DNA of 6,869 nt from Dehalococcoidia bacterium (GTDB lineage Bacteria; Chloroflexota; Dehalococcoidia; Lucifugimonadales; SHYF01): NCBI GenBank assembly GCA_009692985.1, contig SHYF01000092.1:1-6869 (forward strand), in the 5' to 3' direction. The notes under the pieces are model-generated. The model was given only the letters and a program-made list of their open reading frames with translations. It ran no database searches and had not been told where the DNA came from. The position numbers were made by a program, and so were the translations under genes. Shown piece by piece: positions 1 through 6,158 of the stretch (positions are counted from its first letter, which is position 1; every line of letters starts with the position of its first letter).

Positions 1-93
1 CTGCTAAGCATCATTGCCGAGCGGGCGGACTTCCAGTACGAGACCAAACAAGAGGATACGCCTAGCCCAGGGAACCACAGCCTCAAGGGATAA
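1..93 (+). CDS. 3' end of an unidentified upstream gene (partial)
   Basis: Frame 1 is open from the first base and stops at TAA (91-93), giving a 30-residue tail that begins LLSIIAERADFQYETKQ and ends in a polar, proline-containing stretch. There is no ATG in this frame, so if it is coding the start lies to the left of the window. The mixed hydrophobic/charged start followed by a polar tail is typical of a protein C-terminus. The position also fits: the stop abuts the palindrome at 92-161, and the next gene begins a few bases beyond it on the same strand. I do not recognise the family, and 30 residues are too few to exclude a chance open frame. Confidence 0.45.
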   Translation: MLSIIAERADFQYETKQEDTPSPGNHSLKG

Positions 94-161
94 GGTCTTT
101 GGGAAGGACTGGGGAACCCTTTCTGGCCAGAAAGGGTTCCCCAGTCCTTCCCAAAGACCTT
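92..161. repeat. Perfect 70-bp palindrome between two genes
   Basis: Bases 92-126 are exactly the reverse complement of bases 127-161: 35-bp arms with no mismatch and no spacer. The centre reads CTTTCTGGCCAGAAAG. The left end overlaps the TAA stop of the upstream frame, and the right end lies 5 bp before the ATG at 167. As RNA it would form a very long, stable hairpin. There is no T-run after it, so it is not a standard intrinsic terminator. The core resembles the palindrome at 6042-6065, suggesting one repeat family. It could act in transcript termination, mRNA 3'-end protection, or simply be an inserted palindromic repeat; the sequence does not decide between these. Confidence 0.9.
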
Positions 162-166
162 GCAAC

Positions 167-1468
167 ATGCCTAAGAAGAGAGAAAGAGTGCCCTTGATAC
201 CGGAGCGCCTGGCGGCCCGCCTGTGGCAACAGCGGGAGTGGCGCCGCGCCCGTCGCACCCTGGACGGAAGACGTCTCCGGGTGCTGTACCCAGGTCGTCG
301 CAATGGCGGCTCAGGCCCCGACTTCAAAGACGCCCTGGTCCAAAGGGACGCCTCGCCCCTCGTGCGTGGAGACATAGAGGTGCATCTGCGGGTGGCCGGG
401 TGGAGCCAGCACGGCCATCACCGGGACCCCAGGTACAACAACGTGGTGTTGCACGTGGTGGTACGGCCGGATGCAGGGCCATCCACATACAGACAGGACG
501 GGCAAGCGGTACCGGTCACAGAACTGGCACCAGCGGCGCAACCAAGTCAGGACTTACCTCAAGTAACCCCAGTGGAATCTCCACTTCCTTGTCTCCTGCG
601 ATGGCGTGCCCTATCGCAAGAGCGACTGGGGCAGCTTCTGGACCAGGCAGGGACGCAGCGGTTCCTGAACAAGAGCATTGATTTCCTTAGCGCCATGGAG
701 ATGGAAGACGCCGAAGAGGTGTTGTACCAGGGCATATTAGAATCTTTGGGATACAGCCGGAACCGGGAGCCCATGCTGGAACTGGCCCGGCGCCTGCCCT
801 GGCGCACGGTCAGAGACGTAGCCCTGGCCGCACCGCGCTACCAGAGAAATCTATCTGTGCGCCGCTTGCTCCTGGCCGTGTCGGGGTTGTCAGGCCGCTT
901 GCCAGAAGACCCAGAAGACAATGAAAGCGGCGCTGTCCCTCTGGAAGGCGTGCGAGGCACGAATGTAGCAGCCATGGACTTGCGGGCGTGGTGCTTCGCC
1001 GGAGTGCGGCCCTTCAACCAGCCCCACCGTCGTCTGGCGGGTGCCGCGGCGCTGCTGGTGGGCTATCTGGATGATGGCCTGCTGGCAGGACTCTTGCCCC
1101 TGGCCAGGCAGAAAAGCGTGGCTACCCTGCGCAACTCCCTGATAGTGGCGGATGAAGGTGGTGCCCTCATTGGCCAGAGCAGGTCGCTGGACATGGCGGT
1201 AAACGTGGTTCTTCCCGCCCTGCACGCCTGGGGAAGGCGCGAAAAAGATCAGCCCCTGGCGGATTCGTGTCTGGGTCTCTATGTCAAAGCGCCACGCCTG
1301 GCCGAGAACGAGATTACCCGGGAGATGGAGGAGCTGCTAGGAGTGGCGGGCTCCACCCGTGGGGCAGGTGCGATGCGCCAGCAGGGGTTGCTTCATCTGT
1401 ACCAGGTTCTTCTGGAGACACCTGGGCCGTCACAGCTTCCCAAGGCCCGCGCTGGTATTTGGCGATGA
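167..1468 (+). CDS. DUF2851 family protein
   Basis: A 433-residue protein that I recognise as DUF2851, a family of unknown function. Visible hallmarks are GPDFKDA (residues 50-56), GDIEVHL (68-74), a His-rich stretch HGHHRDPRYNNVVLHVV (82-98), YQGILESLGYSRNREPM (188-203 region), RPFNQPHRRLAG (281-292), and QQGLLHLYQ near the C-terminus. No signal peptide or membrane segment is seen, so it is probably cytosolic. The frame is open upstream to an ATG at 14, but that extension would be translated through the 70-bp palindrome and lacks family features, so I start at 167. No good Shine-Dalgarno precedes 167. An in-frame GTG at 188 follows a purine-rich AAGAAGAGAG and is a credible alternative. The D...ExH spacing in the N-terminal block recalls a PD-(D/E)XK nuclease core, but that is speculation. 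The last few codons overlap a repeat-like sequence beginning near 1461. Confidence 0.85.
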   Translation: MPKKRERVPLIPERLAARLWQQREWRRARRTLDGRRLRVLYPGRRNGGSGPDFKDALVQRDASPLVRGDIEVHLRVAGWSQHGHHRDPRYNNVVLHVVVRPDAGPSTYRQDGQAVPVTELAPAAQPSQDLPQVTPVESPLPCLLRWRALSQERLGQLLDQAGTQRFLNKSIDFLSAMEMEDAEEVLYQGILESLGYSRNREPMLELARRLPWRTVRDVALAAPRYQRNLSVRRLLLAVSGLSGRLPEDPEDNESGAVPLEGVRGTNVAAMDLRAWCFAGVRPFNQPHRRLAGAAALLVGYLDDGLLAGLLPLARQKSVATLRNSLIVADEGGALIGQSRSLDMAVNVVLPALHAWGRREKDQPLADSCLGLYVKAPRLAENEITREMEELLGVAGSTRGAGAMRQQGLLHLYQVLLETPGPSQLPKARAGIWR

Positions 1469-1735
1469 ACTCCTTTGGCCATCCCACCGTCCCCCTTCTT
1501 CAGCCTTGTCCCAAAAGTCAGGAAGGCGCAGGGAACCTCGGTTCCCGCTGGGGGTCTGTGGGTATCCCCCAGATTCAAAACTCCCTCTCTCAGACGCGGA
1601 GAGTGGGATACAGGGCGTGAGGTCAAGGACTTTTGAGGCAACGCCCCCTTTCTCGAAGGAAGGGGGTAAAAAAGAGAGAATAGATATGGGGGGACACCCC
1701 CCACTCTCCCCGTCCCTTCGGGTTCACTCAGGCCG
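1461..1735. repeat. Cluster of degraded palindromic repeat modules in a 400-bp gene-free stretch
   Basis: Apart from the DUF2851 stop (1466-1468) there is no gene between 1469 and 1868. Four hairpins can be read: 1531-1546 (7-bp stem GGGAACC/GGTTCCC), 1548-1572 (CTGGGGG/CCCCCAG, 11-nt loop), 1644-1666 (imperfect, CCCCCTT/AAGGGGG outer stem) and 1687-1703 (TGGGGGG/CCCCCCA, 3-nt loop). Bases 1549-1582 resemble 6009-6040 in the same orientation. Bases 1644-1702 resemble the reverse complement of 6015-6065, with the same order of palindrome, A-rich spacer and GGGGGACACCCCC hairpin. Bases 1461-1498 keep the order GATGAA, CTTT, CCATCCC, CCCCCTTC seen at the right end of the 5966-6096 element read in reverse. 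The cluster looks like two or more decayed copies in opposite orientations. It has no transposase. Confidence 0.65.
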
Positions 1736-1766
1736 TGCATCGCATCACACTCACCCGGCCAGTTTC

Positions 1767-1775
1767 TGGTATGAT
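1767..1775 (+). promoter_or_regulatory. Possible extended -10 promoter for the PH-like membrane protein gene
   Basis: TGG-TATGAT is an extended -10 motif (TGN plus TATGAT at 1770-1775, 5 of 6 to TATAAT). No convincing -35 lies 16-18 bp upstream (about ACACTC), which extended -10 promoters can tolerate. Transcription would begin near 1782, leaving a leader of about 85 nt before the ATG at 1869. It sits just downstream of the repeat cluster and upstream of a gene otherwise lacking a promoter. Confidence 0.35.
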
Positions 1776-1868
1776 TCCTCTGGCTAGCTACGGCGAAGCG
1801 GCTTAGCGTGGCGCCGAATCAATGCAGTTGCAGTTGCGGCATAAGTTCATCCTTCAACAGGCAGGCGT

Positions 1869-2549
1869 ATGAACCAGGAGCATCAAAACATAAGGGACGT
1901 TCAACTTCTGAGAGACGAGGAGATGTGGGGGGTGCTGCACACCGGTCTTGGTCTTTTGGAAGAGGCGCCCGACCGGGGCGACTGCGCAGTTCTAACCAGT
2001 CAGCGGCTCTTTGGGTTCTGGCAAGAGCAGGGCCGGCACAGGGAGATCCTGCTCCCACTTGATACAGTGGACGGGGTGGAGCTCAGCAGCACGGTGCGCA
2101 GCACGAAGCCGCTGATTCAGGGAGCAGCTCTGCTCCTTGCGGCGGTGGCGGTAGTGTGGCTTGCCCTAGCTTTCGACGCCACAGGAATCCTGTCATGGCT
2201 CATTGTGACGACCATGGTGGTGCTGGCGTCTGTCACTGCATCAACCTTCTTCGCCTCGAACCAGATAGCAATGATCACGTTCCGGGCTGGCGCGTTAGAT
2301 GTTAGACTGCCACTGCAAACGCCCCAGGCACAGAAGGACGCCCATACTCTAGCCCTGATGTTCTTCCAGGCGAGGGCAGGTCAGGAAAGAAGTCGCCCTC
2401 CACTCCCGCCGGTCGTAGAGCCAGTTCCCTGGCCGGACACCATTGAGCCTGGCCACCTTGAAGCCGCACAAGCAGGTGACTCCGGCAGCGCCGAGACACC
2501 AGCCCGCCTCGTGGAGTCAACCCAGGCTGAGGGACGGCATGACATCTAG
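1869..2549 (+). CDS. Small membrane protein with a PH-like domain split by a two-helix hairpin
   Basis: A 226-residue protein of no family I can name with certainty. Residues 38-75 ([12 protein letters not shown] then [13 protein letters not shown]) have the strand pattern and 'LTxxRLxGF...PLxxVxxVE' look of bacterial PH-like membrane proteins. Two hydrophobic segments follow, about 83-102 and 107-129, joined by a short turn. The fold then seems to resume with [18 protein letters not shown] (131-148) and a closing amphipathic helix (151-169). The tail from 170 on is proline- and acid-rich and probably disordered. This predicts both termini in the cytosol with a membrane hairpin between. The start at 1869 has only a weak AGGCAGG upstream; the next in-frame Met (1923) would remove N-terminal sequence. 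The 3' end overlaps the tail of convergent tsaD by 33 bp. A role in the membrane or envelope is plausible but not shown. Confidence 0.7.
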   Translation: MNQEHQNIRDVQLLRDEEMWGVLHTGLGLLEEAPDRGDCAVLTSQRLFGFWQEQGRHREILLPLDTVDGVELSSTVRSTKPLIQGAALLLAAVAVVWLALAFDATGILSWLIVTTMVVLASVTASTFFASNQIAMITFRAGALDVRLPLQTPQAQKDAHTLALMFFQARAGQERSRPPLPPVVEPVPWPDTIEPGHLEAAQAGDSGSAETPARLVESTQAEGRHDI

Positions 2550-3545
2550 GTCCCATCCTGCTACCGGATGGCGCCGGCTGTGGAAGTAAGCGCAGGCCGC
2601 AATCATGGCGGCGTTGTCAACGCAAAGCGCTGGCGGTGGGATCATCACCGGCAGCTCGCCGGAGGATGCTCTCATCCTCTCGCGCAGGAGTGTGTTGGCC
2701 GTCACGCCTCCGCCTAAGATTATGCCCTTAGCCCCTGTGCGCCTGGCGGCATCCAGAGTCTTGGTTACAAGCACATCCACCACCGACTCCTGAAAGGCGG
2801 CGGCAAGGTCCTTCACCAGGGGCTCCCTGGACGCCACGTCACCGGTGCTGCCAGGGGTAAGGCCGTGGCTCTGCGCCTTGTGCAGCAGAGCAGTTTTGAT
2901 GCCGCTGAAGCTAAAGTCCAGAGACCCTGCCATCCACGCCCTGGGCAGGCGCTCCCTGGGCGACACGCCTTGGGCGGCGCGCTGGATGGCCGGGCCGCCG
3001 GGATACCCCAGGCCCAATGTCCGGGCCGCCTTGTCAAATGACTCACCCGCCGCATCGTCCCGGGTGCGCCCCAGAAGCGAGTAAGCGCCGTGCCCCTCCA
3101 TCAGGACCAGGTCGGTATGGCCTCCGGAGGCCACCAGGCAAAGCAAAGGAAAGCCGGGAGACGCCGCCGGGTCGTCGCCTTGGAGCCATGCGGCGTATAT
3201 ATGGCCCTCCAGGTGGTTGATGCCATACAGGGGGAGGCTCTTGGCAAAGGCCAGGGCTTTTGCCAGGTTCACGCCGACGAGCAGGGCACCCGCCAGGCCA
3301 GGGCCGTGGGTCACTGCCACGGCGTCTAGCTGCTCCAACGTAACATCTGCCTGGTTCAACGCCTGGCTTACCACTGGTAGTATCTGCAATATGTGCTGGC
3401 GCGATGCAACCTCTGGCACCACACCGCCATAGCGGGCGTGCATCTCCACCTGAGATGCAACTGTATTGGACAATATCCGTCGCCCGTCCTCAATCACGGC
3501 TGCCGCAGTCTCATCACAAGAGGTCTCTATGCCAAGAATCAGCAT
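2517..3545 (-). CDS. tsaD: tRNA N6-adenosine threonylcarbamoyltransferase TsaD
   Basis: A complete 342-residue TsaD (Kae1/YgjD/Gcp family), the enzyme that moves the threonylcarbamoyl group from threonylcarbamoyl-AMP to A37 of ANN-decoding tRNAs (t6A), working in the cytosol with TsaB and TsaE. Family landmarks are all present: [12 protein letters not shown] at the N-terminus, [12 protein letters not shown] (80-91), the metal-binding HLEGH (His111, His115), SGGHTDLV (140-147), [22 protein letters not shown] (163-184), [11 protein letters not shown] (211-221), [14 protein letters not shown] (278-291) and CVDNAAMIA with metal ligand Asp310. Length is normal for the bacterial enzyme. The start at 3545 fits the family N-terminus and has a strong Shine-Dalgarno 11 nt upstream. 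TsaB and TsaE are not in this window. The gene is divergent from the K+ uptake operon, and its last 33 bp overlap the convergent membrane-protein gene, with no terminator hairpin visible at the junction. Confidence 0.97.
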   Translation of the reverse strand: MLILGIETSCDETAAAVIEDGRRILSNTVASQVEMHARYGGVVPEVASRQHILQILPVVSQALNQADVTLEQLDAVAVTHGPGLAGALLVGVNLAKALAFAKSLPLYGINHLEGHIYAAWLQGDDPAASPGFPLLCLVASGGHTDLVLMEGHGAYSLLGRTRDDAAGESFDKAARTLGLGYPGGPAIQRAAQGVSPRERLPRAWMAGSLDFSFSGIKTALLHKAQSHGLTPGSTGDVASREPLVKDLAAAFQESVVDVLVTKTLDAARRTGAKGIILGGGVTANTLLRERMRASSGELPVMIPPPALCVDNAAMIAACAYFHSRRHPVAGWDLDVMPSLSLG

Positions 3546-3556
3546 TTTGCCTTGCG

Positions 3557-3563
3557 CCTCCTT
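3557..3563 (-). promoter_or_regulatory. Ribosome-binding site of tsaD
   Basis: On the minus strand AAGGAGG lies 11 nt before the ATG at 3545, which fixes the tsaD start. Further upstream on the same strand TACAAT (3582-3587) is 5 of 6 to a -10 box, but no -35 match is found at normal spacing, so the tsaD promoter itself remains unassigned. Confidence 0.7.
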
Positions 3564-3654
3564 CGCACCATTTGGAGTCCAATTGTAGCAGCTTCTTGCT
3601 GTACCCCGCTTTGCAAAAACCAGTCCGTCAAGGCTAACGTCTATGTTACCCTGT

Positions 3655-3673
3655 CATGGGGCTTTGCCCCATG
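3655..3673. repeat. G/C-rich hairpin in the tsaD / K+ uptake divergent intergenic region
   Basis: CATGGGGC (3655-3662) and GCCCCATG (3666-3673) are perfect 8-bp arms around a TTT loop. The hairpin lies upstream of both divergent genes, between their likely promoter zones. It is not followed by a T-run in either direction. The GGGGC-NNN-GCCCC shape loosely resembles GGGGCGAAGCTCC at 5988-6000 in the element to the right, so it may be a lone module of the same repeat family. It could instead be an operator or simple chance. Confidence 0.55.
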
Positions 3674-3705
3674 CACCCCCAATAGTTATCAGAAAGGAGT
3701 ACGCC

Positions 3706-3734
3706 TTGACACCCTCTATGGGTAGGAATAGAAT
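3706..3734 (+). promoter_or_regulatory. Near-consensus sigma-70 promoter for the K+ uptake operon
   Basis: TTGACA (3706-3711, 6 of 6) and TAGAAT (3729-3734, 5 of 6) are separated by exactly 17 bp. Transcription would begin near 3741, giving a leader of about 75 nt before the channel gene. The leader contains GC-rich sequence but no riboswitch that I recognise. The quality of the match suggests strong basal expression by the housekeeping sigma factor. Confidence 0.65.
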
Positions 3735-3815
3735 TCGCCGACGATTGGCAACGTGGCCCACGGCGGCGGCGGTATATCTGGGCGCTGGGGATGCAGGGAG
3801 TGACAAGGCGGGTGT

Positions 3816-5249
3816 ATGCTGGTGAAACGAGGCTGGAGTCGCAGGCTGGGCGACCGGGTAGTGCGGCACGCCCGCCAAGAGGAGCTAACACCTCTACACA
3901 TACCGATACCCCCACTGCGGCAGCCGGGGGCTAGGTTTGAAACGCCCCTCATTCTGCTGTTTGGAGTCGGCAGTCTAATAGCCATCGGGACTTTTCTCCT
4001 ATGGCTGCCTTGGTTCAACACCACGGGCGAATTCGCCCCCTTCCTAACGGCCCTGTTCACCGCTACCTCTGCCGCCACCGACACCGGGCTGACGGTGGTT
4101 GACACGACCACCTTCTGGAACCCAGCGGGCCGGGGCATAATTATGGCGCTGATCCTGGTGGGCGGCGCGGCTGTCATGAGCGCCACCACCTATCTGCTGG
4201 TGACCTTTGTCCAGCGTGTCAGCTTGACCAACCAGATCATCATGCAGGAGTTCACTGGGGTAAGCCAAATGGGCGGGCTGGTGCGTCTGGCTGTGCAGGT
4301 TACCTCCGTGGCTCTGATTTTGCAGTTCATCGGATTCCTTCTGCTTCTCTGGCGCTTCCTTTCCATCTTTGATATTGGCCAGGCGGCGTGGCTCGCATTG
4401 TTCCATTCGATATCCGCCTTCAACAATGCAGGGTTCGCCATCATGCCAGAGTCGGACAGCCTGATAAGGTATCAACGTGAGCCTTGGGTCCTGGGCATCT
4501 TGGCGCTGCTCATCATCTTGGGAGGGATTAGCTACAGCGTCATGGTGGACGTGGTGCGGTACCGCCGGTTCAAAAGGTTCACCCTGGACACCCGACTTGT
4601 GCTGGTGGTCACCGGAGTCTTGTTGGCCGTGGGGTCCCTGGTCATGTTCCTGTCGGAATTTAACAACGAAGCTACACTTGGCACGCTCCCTATGGCCGAC
4701 CGGGCGGTAAACTCGCTGTTCATGTCCGCGAGTAATCGCACAGCTGGGTTCGCTACCATTGACTACGCTCTCACTGAGATTCACACTAACCTATTCGTCA
4801 CAAGTCTTATGTTTGTGGGAGGGGCCTCGGGATCCATGACGGGGGGCATAAAGGTCAACACCTTGGCTGTGTTGCTGGTGGCTGTGATTACATCAATCCG
4901 CGGCGGGAGCCAGGCGACGGCCTTTGGCCGGGAGATCGCCCACGACCAGATCCAGCGGGCTTTGGCCGTGGCCTTCCTATCTATCACATTTGTATCCTCA
5001 GTTGCCTTCCTGCTGGTGATGACCGAAAAGCTGCCCTTCGACAGACTTCTTTTTGAAACGTTTTCGGCTTTTGGCACGGTAGGATTGACTGCCGGTGTCA
5101 CCGGAATGCTCTCTTCCTGGGGCCAGACCGTCATAGCCCTCACCATGTTTGTGGGTGACATCGGCCCATTGACATTTGCGCTTGCGCTGGCACAGAGGCA
5201 GCAACACGCCATATTTCGGTATTCCCAGGAAAGGGTTAGAATAGGGTAA
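3816..5249 (+). CDS. trkH: TrkH/KtrB family potassium uptake channel subunit
   Basis: A 477-residue integral membrane protein of the TrkH/TrkG/KtrB superfamily, the ion-conducting subunit of a K+ uptake system. The four-fold M1-P-M2 design is visible. P-loops are SAATDTGLTVVD (85-96), SISAFNNAGF (198-207), SASNRTAGFATID (304-316) and FSAFGTVGLT (416-425), with filter glycines at 91, 206, 311 and 423. Hydrophobic helices flank each. The GGASGSMTGGIK block (335-346) matches the family's glycine-rich intramembrane region. Residues 1-40 are basic and cytosolic, and the first helix begins near 43. The start at 3816 has AAGGCGGG only 3 nt upstream; an in-frame GTG at 3822 would be better spaced. 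Two positions are unusual by my recollection of the family: Asp89 beside the first filter Gly, usually hydrophobic, and Asp448 in GDIGPLT where most members have Arg (GRxGPL). The RCK partner follows 9 bp downstream. Confidence 0.95.
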   Translation: MLVKRGWSRRLGDRVVRHARQEELTPLHIPIPPLRQPGARFETPLILLFGVGSLIAIGTFLLWLPWFNTTGEFAPFLTALFTATSAATDTGLTVVDTTTFWNPAGRGIIMALILVGGAAVMSATTYLLVTFVQRVSLTNQIIMQEFTGVSQMGGLVRLAVQVTSVALILQFIGFLLLLWRFLSIFDIGQAAWLALFHSISAFNNAGFAIMPESDSLIRYQREPWVLGILALLIILGGISYSVMVDVVRYRRFKRFTLDTRLVLVVTGVLLAVGSLVMFLSEFNNEATLGTLPMADRAVNSLFMSASNRTAGFATIDYALTEIHTNLFVTSLMFVGGASGSMTGGIKVNTLAVLLVAVITSIRGGSQATAFGREIAHDQIQRALAVAFLSITFVSSVAFLLVMTEKLPFDRLLFETFSAFGTVGLTAGVTGMLSSWGQTVIALTMFVGDIGPLTFALALAQRQQHAIFRYSQERVRIG

Positions 5250-5253
5250 GGTG
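5248..5253 (+). promoter_or_regulatory. Ribosome-binding site of the RCK regulator
   Basis: AAGGTG overlaps the TAA stop of the channel gene and ends 5 nt before the ATG at 5259. The overlap of stop codon and binding site points to translational coupling of the two K+ uptake subunits. Confidence 0.6.
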
Positions 5254-5258
5254 AAAAT

Positions 5259-5960
5259 ATGGCTAAGCAAGCGGCGGTCATAGGAATGGGCAGGTTCGGC
5301 ATCAGCCTGGCCCGGGAGCTGTACCAGATAGGCTTCGACGTCTTGGGCATTGACCGGAGTGACCAGGTGGTGCAGGAGCTTTCCGGGCAGTTGACCACGG
5401 TGGTACAGGCGGACTCCACCAGCGAAACTGTGCTGCGGCATTTGGGAATAGCCAACTACGACCTGGCTGTGGTAGCCATCGGCGCGGACATCCAGGCCAG
5501 CATCATGACCACGCTGCTGCTGAAGACCATGGGGGTGAAGGAAGTCATCGCAAGAGCCAATAACCCCCTTCACGGACAAACGCTCAGGCGCATTGGCGCT
5601 GACAGGGTTGTCTTTCCTGAGCAGGAGACCGGCGTGCGTCTGGCCCATACCCTGTTTAGCCCGGATGTCTTGGAGTACATGTCCATAGTCCCCAGCTTTG
5701 GAATCAGCAAGATAGCAGCACCGGAGCACCTCATAGGGCAGACCCTGGAAGAGGCAGGACTGGGGGGACCCCGTTACCGCCACAGCGTTACTGTATTGGC
5801 AATTCGCCGAAGTCGAGAACCCATCCTCTTTCCAGCCAAGGAGGAGGTTATCACTCCCGGAGACATCCTGTTTGTAGCCTGCAGGGACGACCGCTTGGAG
5901 AGGATCCGGCGGAGAGAAGCGCCGCCACCCATAACAGAGGCAACTCCCAGCGTAAACTAG
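5259..5960 (+). CDS. trkA: TrkA/KtrA family potassium uptake regulatory subunit (single RCK unit)
   Basis: A 233-residue cytosolic protein that gates the channel subunit encoded just upstream. Residues 5-120 are the RCK_N Rossmann domain: glycine motif GMGRFG (9-14), Asp32 at the end of strand 2 where the nucleotide ribose is bound, QADSTSE (50-56), and VVAIG (71-75). Residues 141-217 fit the RCK_C (TrkA-C) domain, ending in the typical ITPGDILFVACRDDRLERI. One RCK_N plus one RCK_C is the layout and size of KtrA-type subunits, about half of E. coli TrkA, so the pair is best compared with KtrAB and the protein probably assembles as an octameric ring. The family binds ATP/ADP or NAD(H), and in some lineages c-di-AMP at RCK_C; which applies here cannot be read from the sequence. 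The last 15 residues are proline-rich. The TAG stop is followed within 6 bp by the repeat element at 5966. Confidence 0.95.
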   Translation: MAKQAAVIGMGRFGISLARELYQIGFDVLGIDRSDQVVQELSGQLTTVVQADSTSETVLRHLGIANYDLAVVAIGADIQASIMTTLLLKTMGVKEVIARANNPLHGQTLRRIGADRVVFPEQETGVRLAHTLFSPDVLEYMSIVPSFGISKIAAPEHLIGQTLEEAGLGGPRYRHSVTVLAIRRSREPILFPAKEEVITPGDILFVACRDDRLERIRRREAPPPITEATPSVN

Positions 5961-5965
5961 CAGGG

Positions 5966-6096
5966 TGATGAAAAACGGGAGTTCAGAGGGGCGAAGCTCC
6001 TTTGGCGGGGGTCTGGGGGTGTCCCCCAGATACAATTTCCACCCCCTTCCTGGCCAGGAAGGGGGCAGGGGGATGGTCGAAAAAGGTTTTTCATCA
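5966..6096. mobile_element. MITE-like repeat with 11-bp terminal inverted repeats
   Basis: TGATGAAAAAC (5966-5976) is exactly inverted as GTTTTTCATCA (6086-6096). The match continues to GGG on the left (5963-5965) and CCC on the right (6098-6100) if one base is skipped. Inside are GGGGCGAAGCTCC (5988-6000), a hairpin at 6012-6030 (8-bp arms TCTGGGGG/CCCCCAGA, TGT loop) and a perfect 24-bp palindrome at 6042-6065 with core CCTTCCTGGCCAGGAAGG. The size of about 131 bp, terminal inverted repeats, nested palindromes and lack of a gene are typical of non-autonomous miniature elements. No clear target-site duplication is visible. It fills most of the 198-bp gap between two convergent genes and could serve as a bidirectional terminator, although no T-run follows the main hairpins. 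Related modules are seen at 1461-1735. Confidence 0.65.
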
Positions 6097-6158
6097 GCCC
6101 ACTATGTTGCGATGTGCGCTCTGATATTCTGCAACGTTCTCTCTTCAACAAGGGCCTT

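Noticed and set aside
14..166. N-terminal extension of the DUF2851 frame to an ATG at 14
   Set aside because: It would translate most of the 70-bp palindrome, overlaps the likely upstream gene, and shows no family-like sequence; the DUF2851 similarity begins just after 167.
1776..1868. tRNA or small RNA gene in the leader before the PH-like gene
   Set aside because: Short self-complementary bits exist, but no cloverleaf, CCA end or T-loop consensus could be built.
3741..3815. Riboswitch in the leader of the K+ uptake operon
   Set aside because: K+ uptake genes are often controlled by c-di-AMP riboswitches, but the leader is only about 75 nt and I see none of the expected conserved segments.
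4044..4784. Minus-strand open frame (246 codons) opposite the channel gene
   Set aside because: Its translation is His/Gln/Arg-rich and low in hydrophobic cores, as expected from the complement of a membrane-protein gene.
4998..6035. Long minus-strand open frame (345 codons) opposite the K+ uptake genes
   Set aside because: It lies antisense to the well-supported channel and RCK genes, has no recognisable motif, and looks like a codon-bias shadow.
6012..6065. Intrinsic terminator between the convergent RCK and flavoprotein genes
   Set aside because: The hairpins are strong but neither is followed by a T-run on either strand, so I keep them as parts of the repeat and do not call a terminator.
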